Origin: Clusia tigrina
Lineage: Eukaryota; Arthropoda; Insecta; Diptera; Clusiidae
Direction: 5' to 3'
Length of the DNA stretch: 64,000 bases
Assembly: GCA_920105625.2 (NCBI GenBank)
Contig: OV050032.1
Location: 17,865,856 to 17,929,855, forward strand
A program made the translations under genes and the position numbers. The notes below the pieces were generated by a model, which searched no databases, was not told where the DNA came from, and saw only the letters and a program-made list of their open reading frames with translations. This document shows positions 13,480 through 26,397 of this stretch, one piece after another; position 1 is the stretch's first letter; each line of letters starts with the position of its first letter.

Positions 13480-16400
13480 CACTGTATGTGTGTGACTACA
13501 AGGAACTGCAGTTTCAACCAAGTGCCAAATAATATTTCAACTGAGAGGATACGCACTACAGAAATAAGTAGACAAATGTTATAATACTTGCCCGTAGAAA
13601 AATAGTCCTCATTAGACACGCTCATAAAGTTAAGTGTCAGTTGTAAGGTTCGTAAGCGAAGTATACAGAAATACTCTTACGCATTCAGCTAACTCCTACT
13701 TGTATTAGGGAATGCTGCCAGTGGGATGAAAACTGCTCACAACTTCACTTGTCTCGGCGACTGGACGACGAGTGTGTTAATGTGCCATATATTTGGAATT
13801 ATTATTACTACGTTTGTTGTTTTTACTGTTGTTCCGTTTAAGGTTACTGTTATTCCCAGGAGAGCTCAGAATGGTAGAAAATTAAAATTATTCAAAACTA
13901 TTAAAAACTAAAAAAGAAATAAAAATATAAAACAGCAACAGTTAATAAGCTCGTTTTCCTGTAACTTTTTGCAGCACTTGCTGTGTGTGTTCTTTCATTT
14001 TGCCCTCTTTTTGGAGTCGCATCTGTCGTCAAGTTTATGCAAGTTTAGTGTGTGTGCATAACTTTTCCCCACTTCTGTGTGCAGAAGCGAAAAAGTATTG
14101 TTGTAAGCAAAGACCACGCGCCCACCACAATTCGCCAGCAATTTCACATTTTAAGTTTCCGGCGCTTAAAAATCTCATGCGAGCGAAGTTGGTTGTTAGG
14201 TGTTTAGATTTGAGAGTTTTTAGACCAGAATGTCAACTTAGGGGTCTTTCAAGGGTAATCGAAGTTGACTTTTGGACGATTCGCTTGGAGGTAGAATGGG
14301 TTGACGGATGAATAATGTAACTCTGATCACATTAGCTCCAATGGTATCCTAGATATTGCTGTAATTTTTCCAGGTGTGTTTGGAAACTATCCTGTCAGTC
14401 TAAGCTTCTCTAGTATTGGTGTGCAGTCCTCTCTCAAGTTGATATTTTAGATTCATAGTGACTCTCTATTGATGATCCCAGTAATGTTTTTTGAGAAACT
14501 AAAGTTGATGGTATTGATATTTCACCTGACTTATATTCATCAATTTAACAAGCAAGGAATTTAGGAACCGGAGTAAGGACTGTTCGATTGCAGAACCGGG
14601 AGTCTCTTATTAGTTGAGTGAATCCTTCTTTTACATATTCCACTCTTCTGAAAGGTTTATCGGTTTGTCTGGTTACTGAATTATAATCATAGTTTTCTCT
14701 CGTCCGATCTTGTAGAATTTCGCCATCTTCATCATTGTTCCGCTGTATGTGTTTCTTACAGTTCTTATATCACTTAGTTTATAGACCTTGATTTAACCGT
14801 ATTGAATGCTGGGCACTTATGGTCCTTAATCCAACACTTTACATGAAGAATGGTGTGAATTTTTGAACAGCAGCATCCCTCGGCATAAACTTTTCGCAGG
14901 GAGATCTGTTGCGTTCATTGAGTTAAATATTTACCTAAATATATCTTGAAATTTAGGTTTTTTATGTTCCCGCTTCAATTTTAAAGGAAAAACGAAGTAG
15001 ATTAATTCATTTAATTACGCCATCACTCATTGGAATTACTCATTCACTGTCATTCAATAACCTTATCGCATCTGCGTGTCCTTTATGCTTCATGCCCTTC
15101 CGGTATGAAACGAACTCGTAGATAACAGACATGCACATACGAGCACCAAATTCAATTGACACAAAAGGAGCGTATAATCCATTTTCTTTCATTACATAAT
15201 TACAATCAGTGCGGCATTTTGGTTCGATTTGATGTCTTTCATTTGACTAGATTTCGTTCGAGCTGTATACTTAGTTGCCAACTTTCCGTTTGCTTGGCAG
15301 TGGGTATTACCATTTCCACAGTTGCACACAATCGCCAATCCTTAGAAATCCTTTGTGAACCTTTGCGACCAAAGTTAATCACAGTATAAACATACATGCC
15401 CACATACAAGTAAGTAGATAAATCAATTAGGATGAGAAATGTATTTTTTAATTTAACATTCAGGATCACGGGTATACTAACAAATTCAATTCTGGCTTCA
15501 TTGCAGTCAGCGACAAATTTGCTGTGTCTGTGCTTTAATATGCTGATTGTAACGTGTAATTACACCGGTCGAAATGTTCGTACCAAGTTCTAAGCTTTTA
15601 TACTTCTATTGGTTGGCTTATAATTTTATCTGGCAGACAGATATAGCACAGTGCCTCTCTGTAATCGCATATTTGGAGACGAAACACCATAAGGATCCGC
15701 CATTTTAAGAAGTCGACATATAAATGTCTGCGATTTTGATGTCTATACGATTATGCGACCATAGTCTGGCTAAGTGGCTCTTTCAAATGAACGCACTGTT
15801 CAATCCTGGTTCTATAATTGTTTAATTAAACTATATACTGGGCATATAAAACCATATGAGAAGGAATAAGGTCCATAATTGCGAATCAAAGTGTAATAGG
15901 CACTACTCACGTATTTTCATAACTCGCCTCTATTATGTAACTCCATTAACATGAAATATATACCATGATTTATGAACCATTCTCCATGGCTCTCTGTTTA
16001 TGACCTGCTTTTTAAAAACTTGTATTAATGGCTTTTCATAATTGACCCTCAGCGTTGCAAAGTCCACATTTTAATAGATTTATGTTTGTCCGGTCATAAA
16101 TCACAATGAGAGTATTTCGTCATAGCACTCAAGTGTTGTAATTTCCTGTTATCCATTATGCCTACTTAAAAACTTAAAGGTAGAATAATGATTAGTGCCT
16201 GCTCAGCATGTCCAATTTTCACACTGTAGCTATCCCAGCAAACTATATAGCTGGACAGAAGATAGTACCTGTACTATCCTAGTGTGTGCTCCATGTCAAA
16301 TTCGATTTGCGAATAGAGTCATTCTGTGAGCGATATTCAACAGCGTCCAATATAGTCCGATTTATGATTTTAGGTACGTGAACCCATTTAAATTGTTTGA

Positions 16401-17670
16401 TGCCAGGACTTTTTGAGAAAATGTCATGCTTAAATTGCACTAATAATGGCATGTGCTCGTGGCAGACAGCAACTTGCCATTGAGTTATATTTTGCCATTC
16501 GTTTGATCGCCATTACAGATAATTGTTATTTTCGCACCATTTGCTTAAACTGGCATTAAGCTTTGTGGCGCACCCACACGACCGGTTGATTAGGAAACAA
16601 TTTAGAACTGTATCCATGGAATTGTAGGACCTGCCTGTCTGCTCCTACGCACGAGAATGTGAAACTATTCTCCTTATTATTGGTTTAGGTGGGTGGAAAG
16701 GTGGGTTTGCGTATGGCAGTGACTGGTTTGCTATTGCTTGCGGCAATTGATGTACTTGCTGCTATTGTTGGTTTCTATAAGGCTTCTATAATTTGGGGCT
16801 TCTTGCTAAAAAATCAATCATTGGCGTCCCATTGCCTATACTAGAAGAAGGTTGGTTACCTGTTTTATGTTCAGTGTTTCCTAAAAGGCTTCATTCAGTA
16901 TTTCCTACAAGGCTTCATTCGTAAAAAAGGATAACAGCGCAACCAAGAACAAATTCATACTCCTCAGTTATCGTTATTGTTCTATATTTCCACTTTGTTG
17001 CGTTGAAATTTGTTGTGTATTTACAATGTCTTACAATTTGCACGTACATTTTGATCAGACGCTCGTAAGTCAGCAATTTTCAATGCTGTTCAACCATCTA
17101 AAGTGAAGTAATCAACTCGAATTCATTGCGACTTGTAGAGCTGCTTCAATTTCCAGCAAGTACGAATTATGTGGTGATTTTGTAGCTCGAACTCGAAAGG
17201 CAACGGAAGATGCAAGTAAATCCTTCAATGTACAGTCACATGACATGCCACACAAGCAAAATAACAGTTCTAGTGAAGCGCTTTTGGCAAACATGTTGCC
17301 AACCTTCACGACTGGCACATTCACTGCTAGAAGTGAAGTTCTGCTACAGTTAAAGCGGACGCCACAACACGACTGAAGGGGTTTCCAATTTGTTTAGAGA
17401 TTAAAGTAAACAAACACAAGTCAGCAGCCGGTCAGCCAGTCAGCCAGGAGAGTCGCTAGCACCAGAAGAAGTTCAGTAATGGCGGTAACTATGACCTGGA
17501 ACGCGTTCCCACTCAGTTGACAACATCGAGGAAATGTAAAAGTCAGGGGCGTCTCTGGTGCGCATTGTTTTTCCTCTGCTGACAAGTTTAACACTAAATT
17601 AAGTGAAAATCTGCTGTTGTGCTGTGTGTTGTTTTGTCGTTATTCTTCTGCTTGTGAAAATCACCTAATG
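13480..17670. other. No gene seen
   Basis: Noncoding A+T-rich DNA. A 24-bp imperfect tandem duplication ('tcagt.tttccta.aaggcttcat') occurs at about 16871-16918. Nothing else is supportable. Confidence 0.5.
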
Positions 17671-17675
17671 CCACC

Positions 17676-17716
17676 TATGCTGGAGGGGATAAGTTGGCCA
17701 TATCCCCTCCAGCATA
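17676..17716. repeat. Perfect 16-bp inverted repeat with 9-nt loop
   Basis: The left arm 'tatgctggaggggata' (17676-17691) is exactly complementary to the right arm 'tatcccctccagcata' (17701-17716). The loop is 9 nt (17692-17700). It is G+C-richer than its neighbours. No T-run follows, and fly genes do not use bacterial terminators. It could be a small hairpin RNA, a foldback remnant or a DNA-level structure. Confidence 0.9.
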
Positions 17717-17719
17717 GCT

Positions 17720-18780
17720 GGCTTTCGCGCGAACTGTAGATTTCAACTTCCCATCTCAATGTGGCTGAAATTATCATTCCAATCGCATGGACTCTTGAAA
17801 AGTTCTCTTACTATTTTAAATATCATTCAATGAAGCTGTTCAATTGAGTGACGTGTAACCTTCTCGAAAGCGATTTTTTTGTTTTAATGTCAACGGTTCA
17901 AAAATGATATGACCCAATTCATTATTTCTTCCTACCGGAAGAGATCAAATTATCAAATCGTTTAGTCATTCGCGCCTCCTCCGGATATTATTGGTCCAGG
18001 TTACAGGTTGATGAATTTCTTACAACAGTTTTGTGTATGATTATGTACATTCTTAGGAGAGAGAAGTGCAGCAGACACCTTACTACGGTCGTACACTACC
18101 TTGATCGTATCTTCTTGTGGTTCAAGTTCCTGGATAACATACTATCTTCGTAGTTCTTTATGCAGTTTTTTCATGGTAAGTATATGACTGCCCCATTTTT
18201 ATCTGATTTCCTCGTTTAGATTCTGCAAACATTATGTTGCAGCTTTTGTGGCAGTTTTTTTCGTATTTCATTCATAAGCATTTTATCCTTGAACCACTGT
18301 GGGCGAGTCGTCGAGTTTAAATAGGTCACATCTTTTCCACATGGATCTTTGTATAATATTTTGTATTATTTTTGTTTTTTCGTGTACTTATTTGTTTCCT
18401 TGTGCTCTCACGAAATAATTTTAGTGAATGCAGTCAAAATGCAGGGCAAAATTCTGCAGAGAAAAATCTGAATGAAGGAACCGGACTTACGAAGTAATTG
18501 GTGGCGTCTTCACTATTAGAAAATTAGCACGAGGCGATATTCTAAACTCTAGAATGATTGTTCTAGCTTTCAATTTCAATTTTCCTGTTAATCGAGCAGT
18601 CCTAGTAAGGTTATCTAAATTTATTTCAAGGCCCACAAGAGGCACACATAAGTGTGAATCTGTTTAAGAAATTTTGTATAGTTCTGCGTTCTATGATCAG
18701 GTTCGAATTAAACACCTTCTTTCCACTAAAATTCTTTAATTACATACTATAACGAAAATTAGTTTCTTGCTTCTTGTATT
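17720..18780. other. No gene seen
   Basis: A+T-rich noncoding DNA. I see no motifs. Confidence 0.5.
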
Positions 18781-18784
18781 TATG

Positions 18785-19120
18785 GATTGCGTCACTATAC
18801 CATTAATTGCACCGAAGTAATAGTAATTTTAAATACGGTGTAAAAAGTTGCATATACTCGTATGGCAGGTAGGCGTGGTCTTTGTCTAAATGGGCTCATA
18901 TAGCAATTTGATTTTGGTCCACACTATAGTTTTGCAAAGTCTCATTAATATATCTTTAAAGGTGTTAAAGGCCATAGTCTGACAGACGGACGGTCGGACA
19001 AAATCAAAATTGTCCAGACAGTGTTTCCATACATGACACGCCTCCATCTGCTAGGTGAAAACTCGTTCAACTACACGGACTTAGTATACCCTTTTTCTCC
19101 TTTTTGAGGATAAGGCAGCT
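18785..19120 (+). repeat. Dispersed repeat (family A), copy 2
   Basis: Best-preserved copy: 'ggcaggtaggcgtggtcttt', then 'gctcatatagcaatttgatt', a 'gacagacggacgg' run, 'acacgcctcc' and 'tagtatacccttt' near the end. The same block order is found at 2780-3300 and around the mariner at 34.4-35.9 kb. Noncoding. Confidence 0.65.
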
Positions 19121-19124
19121 AATA

Positions 19125-19960
19125 ATTAGCATCCATTTCGTACTCATTTCGCATCCGTCTGTGTAGTGGATTCTTTTCTACTGGGGTTCAGAAGAATCAC
19201 AAAGCGTTTTTGTATTGCGTATAATATGAAGCCTTGCTGATGTCTCTGCTCGTTACGCGGTTGTTGGCAATTGAAATATTTTCCATACTGCTTCTTTGAG
19301 TGAATTCCGGATTTTTAAATTGACAATTGACCGAGTTGAAGGAATTGGAAATTTATGGGCAACAGTTGATAACTCAACACTTCCATTGGATTGTGATAAG
19401 GCATCCTTGTTGCATATACTTCAATGCAGAGTGCATAGTTCTTTCTCTGTCTCTATCGCTCGCTGCATTTCCATTACTTTGAGTAGCAGCAAACAACTGG
19501 AGCGGATATGCACTGTAGCTGATGCATGTAATATTATCACATGCTCCTCTGGCAATATTTGGTTTATCTCCACTTGACAGTGATGTCAAAGTGGCCGCAA
19601 TAATTGAAATTCCATCAAGAACAGCTCCAAGTGCACCGCAGACTCTATCACCCAAAACTTACTAGATGACGACTGCTTAAAGGCAGTGCGTGCATGTGCT
19701 GAAGTCGCTCCATGAGCAACGGAAGCAATGAAATTGTTACAGAATGTGGAATTTCCGGCAGGACTTTATTTAGAAATTGTTACGATTGCATTAAAAAATG
19801 ATGAAATACAGAGTGAATGGAATATTCTCGAGCTTCTGGCTTAAATATGAAAACTGAAGCACAAGAAACTTGTTTTCTATGGAAAAGTGAGCAATTATAA
19901 TCGGGAAACAATTTGCGACCCAATTTAAGCTTCAATTGAAGTAGTGTGGTAGAATGTAGG
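19125..19960. other. No gene seen
   Basis: Overlapping plus and minus ORFs of 93 codons occur at 19296-19655 without any motif. I regard them as chance. Confidence 0.45.
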
Positions 19961-19963
19961 CTT

Positions 19964-20331
19964 GGAGAAACCCTCCTTTTTGGTGGTATACTACTAAACC
20001 GATATTTTTTGTGGATCTATCTGTATACGAAAAACTCATCGAGTTTATATTTAGTAAGATACAAAGGACTTAGCATCACGATTTGTGGACTATACGAAAT
20101 TAGGGAGCGTCTGTGTTGTCTGAATTTACTGAAAGGCGGGTTTTGTCAATCTGCGCAGTACAAATAGTTTGAAACTAGCTCTCTGGGCTATTGTTGATAA
20201 ACCATGGGAGTAGAATCGTTTTTTGAAAACTAGGTCGGAGTAAAGGAAAGGCGAGTGAGTGGCTCGCCAATGATTAATCCTCTGGATGAAGTGCAAGTCA
20301 TTATATTAGACAGACTTTGCTATAAGCTACA
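19964..20331 (+). repeat. Dispersed repeat (family B), copy 1
   Basis: It starts at 'ggagaaaccct' and ends at 'tataagctaca'. It is nearly identical to 27379-27772, about 7.4 kb downstream in the same orientation. A 73-codon plus frame crosses it, and the second copy keeps much of that frame ('GLYEIRERLCCLNLLKGGFC' here). This may reflect recent duplication only. No terminal inverted repeat, poly(A) tail or obvious target duplication was found. Confidence 0.85.
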
Positions 20332-22530
20332 GTGCTATAGAGAAACAAATACAAATAAGCGCTGAAAGAAAAATGAATTTCATCTCAGTGTATAGGAAGT
20401 AAGCAAGACTTAGAATTATGAACACGTAACCGATTAACTGGAATCTGGCTAATCGTCTTTATCGATAGCACTACTAAAATGCATCTGTACACGCAAAACG
20501 TTTTCTCAACATTACCGCTACATTTTCGGTATGAGCTGGCATTTGTGTCAAGTATCCTGGCACCATGCAAATACTGCATGCCAATTATGGAGTTACAAAT
20601 TAAAGCTTCAAGTCTATTCCGTGTCGTTCAAATCGCAAGTGGTTTCATAGTTGTGGTTGGTCACTATTAATGTGGTTTAGCTCAGGGGACTATTATTACT
20701 ACTTACATTCTAATGTTTGTGTCGTTATTGGATATGTAGATGTGTACGAGTGACCTATAATTTCCTACTTCGAAGGAATATAAATCCGTACCTGTAATAT
20801 TCGTAGAATTCATAGGAAATTGAAACGGCTTTGCGGAATTTCTTTAACTGTGTAGGGCAATATGCATTTATAATATTTTGAACGCAATTAAATGGGGTAA
20901 AGATGGAAGTTAGTTGGATATGTGAAACTGTCTGAGAAGAGTTATATTACATATTAGCAAAGTTCATCAATTATTTACACACTTACTGCAATGCAAACAG
21001 TATTACAGTACCTTTGTGCAACGGTACCACAAACACCCAGTACACAGACCCACAATGGCCTTTACTGAGCCTAGGGGAAGGCTCAAAATATTCATTTGAA
21101 GAGTTGTGGTGTGGTTCTCATATACCATGAATCGGTGTAATGCCAGTGTATGAATCAGAAGTCGTGTCAATGCGTTATTCTAGCAGCAGTGGTGATGTGC
21201 GTAGCTATTAATTGACAAGAGTGAGTGGCTGACTTGTTTATCACAGAACCAAATGCTATTTGCCAGTGCGTCCTGAAATGCAGCTCTAGGGTTCTCACAA
21301 AGTGTCCTTACGAACCCAATAAAAGCGTTCACGACAAAGCGTTACCCCCGCGGCTCGCTCCCAGTGCCTTTATTAATTATACACAATTCTGCATCACCAA
21401 CTAAAAGGACACCAGAAAACAGCACCAACCAATGCCGCATTTTATACAGCACATTTGCTGTCGGCCATACTCAGCAGCCGTTGCGACTAACAAATATTTA
21501 TTATAAAACTTTAACGCAAAGTTCTGCTTTTCCGTCGTTGTTGTCGGAGGTTTTTTTGCATTGGTTCGCCTTTGCTTGATACCTAATGTTCGCTAATTTT
21601 AAATGTCGCTAATAGCTGTGAGCAACTTTGTAATTTTACAATGTCGACAACAGGAGAACAACTGAGAACACCACCCAAATTCAGTGAGCAACAATTACCC
21701 TAAAATGTTCACCAGTAATTGTACTGCATTGTGGTGTGTTTATGCATATGTAGCGCTTCTGTGAATTGCAAATTTAACACTCATTAAAAATGTAAGAAAG
21801 AAAAAGAATCACAAAAATACGCGCATTTAGAAAAAATTCAACGCGTGGCACACACGGACTCCGTAACTGACCCAAGCTGCGTTTTGTTACTCGTATTTAA
21901 GAAGTAAGGAAATTGTTCTCCTTGCCTACACAAGCTCACAATTGCTTGAAAGTGCACAAAACAAAAGTGCAGAATACTTCAATTTAATAACTTCGTCAAG
22001 ACGATGTGCCAGGATAAACAAACTCTGGAAAGTAGGCGAAATGAAGAGCCCTCCAACACTCAGAAACGTGACATAAGTCCTAAAATTGGTTATGAGTGAG
22101 CAAAGCTTTTCACCCAAAATTCGAACACATGGGTAGCTTCAGACTAACCGTGGCGTACTAGTTTTCGAACCACAGTTAACCGCTTTTGCGCTAAGATAGG
22201 CTTCGGAGACTTCTGTATACTGAACAAATATAATGAATACCATAAACTGTGGAAGATTGGCTTTTTTGTGGGTTCCATAGAGAATTTAGTGAGAATGTAG
22301 AAAGTTGTGTTCAGGTGCCTTCTTCCTGGTGGTACGATAAGCGAGAACCAAAGGAAAATATCACTGTTGCCACACAATGTGAACCTTACATTATGAGAAG
22401 CTGTTGCGAAGTTATAGGAAGACATCAGCCTAATAATTAAAATTAGTTCAGCCTCCGTGCTCATTTAAACTCATTGCTTGGGTTGCTAATGCGAGTGTGA
22501 TGTAATGCATTATATCATAAAAGTTAATGC
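20332..22530. other. No gene seen
   Basis: Noncoding. Short ORFs without motifs. Confidence 0.5.
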
Positions 22531-22531
22531 A

Positions 22532-22571
22532 TAAATATATATATATGTATATATATATATAAATATATATA

Positions 22572-22663
<92 letters not shown>

Positions 22664-22665
22664 TA
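22532..22665. repeat. (TA)n microsatellite
   Basis: About 130 bp of alternating TA with a few G, C or A interruptions. The long Tyr/Ile ORFs reported across it are translation artefacts. Confidence 0.95.
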
Positions 22666-23632
22666 ACTATACGCGAATCAACCAGAACAATGGTATAGAT
22701 TTGTCGATCAAGTTCAGCACTGTGCAAACAATATGCCAGGAAAACACGAAGCAAAAACGCTTCCTCATTACAAATAGTCACTGTGTGCGACATGCGAAAT
22801 ATAATATTTCGCCAGACTTAAACGAACTATATTTACGTGGTGGAATACATCTTTCGGATAAATGCTCCATAAGGACACCTGAATCACAGACAACGTAGTC
22901 ATGACTACTTGTTTGTGTTAGTGCTATTGCAGATGTTTAAGAAATTGTTTAGAAATGAAATAAATTAATTTTTTGAGGTGAAACATCATCCTGAACCTTT
23001 TTTATTGGTCGGCAAGTGGCTCCGGAAGCTTTTTTTGCATATGTTCTGACACACGTAAACAACTTTAACTTAAAGCTCCAAGGTAAAAACTTAATTTCTG
23101 ATTTCTTCACGCAAATCAAAGCATTCAGGCCAAAACTGACAATGCTCGAAAGTCAGATAAATTCCCGTGTTGTGAAGATTTGAATACAGAAACTGATGAG
23201 CAATTTCCAATTAGATTTGCAGTAAAAGTCATACCGGATTTAAAACAAGAATTTCAAAAGTGATTTTTTGATTGTGACATGAAGTCAAAGGAAATTCGGT
23301 TATTTCAAAATCCATTTGACTGCAACATTACTGGTGTTTCAAGTCAGTGTCAAATGGAAATTTTGATCTTCAAGAGTCTTGACGAAACAAACGTAACAAA
23401 ATGAAACAAACGTGTCGTTACAAAAACCTCATGTGTAGCGTATAGTCTTGACGTGTAGAAAACGAACGTATGTCAAAACAAACATTTTGTGTCTGCTCTA
23501 ATTTTCAGTTATAAATGAATAATGTGAAAATAAATTGTTGGCGATCCGAGCGTAGTGTTTGCGGAAATTTAAACACCAAATTAAATCCAAAGAAAGGCTG
23601 CTAAGAACGTTGGGTTTATTTTATATAATAAA

Positions 23633-23636
<4 letters not shown>
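22666..23636. other. No gene seen
   Basis: A+T-rich DNA. A 'ttggcgatccgagcg' string at about 23538 resembles a retroelement primer-binding site, but no LTR or coding sequence accompanies it. Confidence 0.4.

Positions 23637-23708
<72 letters not shown>
23637..23708. repeat. (TA)n microsatellite
   Basis: About 70 bp of nearly uninterrupted TA. Confidence 0.95.
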
Positions 23709-23711
<3 letters not shown>

Positions 23712-23953
23712 CCCTTATTGCATCCACCAGCGACATAGTTGCTGGTAATAAGAACAAGTTGCTCAACATCGCTGACGGCTGATTTGCGGGCATTGCAATA
23801 TTGGCACATATCGTTCGATATATGGTATCCGCACGAGGCGCTGATTCGGCTAAAGCATGCTTAGGGCTAGTTTAGTTTAAGTTAATGATTGTACGTATTT
23901 TTAGTTAGTTGATTTCTGATTATTAAAACGATCCGTCAAGTGGCTGAGGACTC

Positions 23954-24131
23954 ACATTTAAAGTCTGAATTAAATAAGTTATTTAATGAATGAATTGAAT
24001 TGATTGTTTTAATTAAATAAGTTATTCAATTGGCTCCCAACCTACATTTAAAGACTGAATTAAATAAGTTATTTAATGAATGAATTGAACTGAATGTTTT
24101 AATGATATAAGTTATTTAATTGGCGCCCAAC
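23954..24131 (+). repeat. Two tandem 90-bp units at an LTR/PBS junction
   Basis: Landmarks recur exactly 90 bp apart: 'acatttaaag' at 23954 and 24044, 'aattaaataagttatt', and 'tggctcccaac' (24031) versus 'tggcgcccaac' (24121). The second matches a retroviral-type primer-binding site of the TGGCGCCCAAC kind used by gypsy-class elements. So the end of a presumed 5' LTR together with its PBS seems duplicated. The first PBS copy carries a G-to-T change. Confidence 0.7.
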
Positions 24132-24574
24132 GCGAATCAACTCAAATAAAAGTATTAGTAATAATAAAATTAAATCAGCTTTTGGAGACGTCAACACCGA
24201 CGCAACGAGGGCTTCAATAATAAACAACAACAGAAATTTGTAACGTCACCACCGACGGCAAAAAAATATATACATCTATAAAAAGGAAGAACCAACAGTG
24301 AATAGAATACCAGAAGACGAGACGTCAACACTGACGCAAATTCATAAATAAACAACAGCAGAAATTTGCAAAGTGAATACCAACAAACACCAAAAAAAAA
24401 AACGACAAACAGCAGTAAACAGAATATAGGAATGTAAATAAAAGAATGTAAGTAGAGTGCTCATAATTATTTTCAAAATTTTTTTACTTTTTCTCAAAAA
24501 ACTTATATTAAAAAGTTCAACAACTTTTGTAAAACATTTTTAAAAAATACTATGTATGTGTTCTATAAACACTT

Positions 24575-25790
24575 ATGAGTGGAAGAATAAAAATCGATAA
24601 AAGAAATAGTGGAAATAGTGAATTACAGTGGTGGACGAATAATAAGAAGAACACACAAACAGAAATGGCTTTAAGTGCGGATCAACTCAAAGAAATAATA
24701 GAAGGCGCCGTCAACAGTGCACTTGCTGAGCAAGAAAAAGCTTTCGAACAAAAATGAGCTACCATTAATAGCCGGTTGAGTAATATTACTGTAACTACAC
24801 CTGAGATATTATTATTATTATTATTATTATATCTTACATCATAATTAATTATGAGTGCAAGGTGTTCGGGGAATGAGTACTAGCTACAGAGGCTTTCGAC
24901 TCGAAGAGAAAAGGGTTTTATAGAAAGAAGCATTTTGGAGACCAAGCCCGTGGCAGGATTTGAACCTGCGACCCTCGGGGTGTGAGTCTAGCATGCTTAC
25001 CACTAGACCATAGAGGGTGGCTACACCTGAGATAGAAACATACAGAGAGGGTGAAATCATAGACAGCGTACAGTGTAACGAGACATTAGACATATTAACA
25101 TTATTACCAGACTTTGATGGCAAGCACGAGACTTACGTTTCATGGCGAAAAGCGGCACACACCGCAAAATTTTTTAAAAATTCGAGGGTTGCTCCAAACA
25201 CTATCAGGCTCTCGGAATATTAAGAAAGAAAGTAAAGGAACCAGCCGACATGGTACTGGCTTCTTACAATACGGCTTTAAATTTCAAAGCAATTATAAGC
25301 CAGCGTGAATTGAAACATGCTGACAAACGTCTGGTATATCTAATAGAGCAGGAACTATCGGCTCTTCGGTAGGGAAACATGATCCTTATACAATATTACG
25401 ATGAGGGCGAAAATAAACTTACACTGCTTATAAATAAAACAATAATGACCTACGACTAAGTTGACCAATCAATATGCTTCCAGCAACGTGCTTGTTATCA
25501 AAACAATCAAATTAATGCAAGCAACCAAAGCCTACGGCCAGCAAAATTTCAAAATAATCAAGGTCAAACACAAACAATGAAAAGACCAAATAGCGGCACT
25601 GCTAGGTTCACAGGGCCAAAACAACAAAGAATTAACTATTTGTCTCAGGAAGAAAACCCAGTCGATCATGAAGAATATGAGTACCACACGGGAGCAGACG
25701 CAGAGGTAGCGGATATTGGTGACGATTTAAGAGAATACGATCAGGTCAATTTTTTAGAGAAAACTTCCTGCTACCATATATAGAAAGAAC
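24575..25790 (+). pseudogene. Gypsy-class gag, broken
   Basis: The recognisable core is 'LLPDFDGKHETYVSWRKAAH' at about 25103-25162, a hallmark of errantivirus-type Gag. It is followed in shifted frames by the expected downstream region (an 'EQELSALR' segment about 25348-25371). An Asn/Gln-rich tail and an acidic C-terminal segment (about 25577-25783) complete it. A TGA interrupts the frame at 24755-24757. A SINE with its target duplication splits the gene just after. Further stops and frameshifts follow. Gag would form the particle core; this copy cannot. Confidence 0.7.
24809..25020 (-). mobile_element. tRNA-derived SINE
   Basis: Read on the minus strand, the 5' end carries 'tggtctagtggtaagc' (A-box region). 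It is followed by 'gcaggttcaaatcctgc', a perfect 5-bp T-arm stem holding the B-box. A unique body then leads to an (AAT)n tail at 24809-24830. A perfect 14-bp direct repeat, 'ctacacctgagata', flanks it at 24795-24808 and 25021-25034: a target-site duplication typical of LINE-driven insertion. The acceptor stem does not pair, so this is a SINE and not a working tRNA gene. The insertion sits in the gag relic in antisense orientation. Confidence 0.88.
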
Positions 25791-25849
25791 AATAGCAGGG
25801 AGGGTAAGAAAACTTCTAAAAATTATATAAAACCATTAAAAGAATTAAA

Positions 25850-26040
25850 ACACGTAAAACTGGTGGATTTTAGTGAAGTCACTCCATGACTTCAATCCAG
25901 TAAAACAGAAATGCACCATTAATATATTTGAAACAGGGACTACCTTTTTCATACTACCAAACATCTCGACATTTGACGGAATAATTGGACTTGATTTACT
26001 ATACGAACGTTATATTTTAAAAACAGAGAATTGAGAACCG
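25850..26040 (+). pseudogene. Gypsy-class pol start: retropepsin-like fragment
   Basis: Shifted plus frames give a 'HVKLVDFSEV' segment, then '[20 protein letters not shown]'. The latter resembles the C-terminal half of an errantivirus protease (flap to GIIGLDLL region). The DSG/DTG active-site region cannot be read with confidence. Stops interrupt the segment. It lies directly behind gag, as expected. Confidence 0.5.
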
Positions 26041-26131
26041 CCACGGATGTTGAAATTATACAGTTTTTAAAATGTGCAAGTGTGAACTTTACAAAAGTGG
26101 AAGATATTAAAGTACCCCAGACTATATCAGA

Positions 26132-26136
26132 CTATA

Positions 26137-26221
<85 letters not shown>

Positions 26222-26322
26222 TGTCACAGTACATACCAAAATAATTGGCCTCCTAGTGAAAAAATGTACAATAATGTTCATCAAAACTTGGCAGCATTTT
26301 TGTGCTAATTTAGTGTCCATGG

Positions 26323-26397
<75 letters not shown>

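Larger units (their letters stand above)
23954..26125 (+). mobile_element. Decayed gypsy/errantivirus-like LTR retrotransposon, 5' part
   Basis: The order is PBS (24121-24131), a leader with repeated 'gacgtcaaca' phrases, gag (about 24575-25790) and the start of pol (about 25850-26035, with a protease-like region). RT, RNase H, integrase, any env and the 3' LTR are missing. The 5' LTR start could not be fixed. The body ends at a (TA)n tract near 26132. Gag and protease contain several stops. A SINE interrupts gag at 24809-25020. This is a dead endogenous copy with no capacity for movement. Confidence 0.75.

Noticed and set aside
23538..23552. Second LTR-element primer-binding site
   Set aside because: An isolated short match without LTR, leader or coding sequence.
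24940..25016. Functional tRNA gene on the minus strand
   Set aside because: The T-arm is perfect, but the acceptor and anticodon stems do not pair. The (AAT)n tail and 14-bp target duplication identify a SINE.
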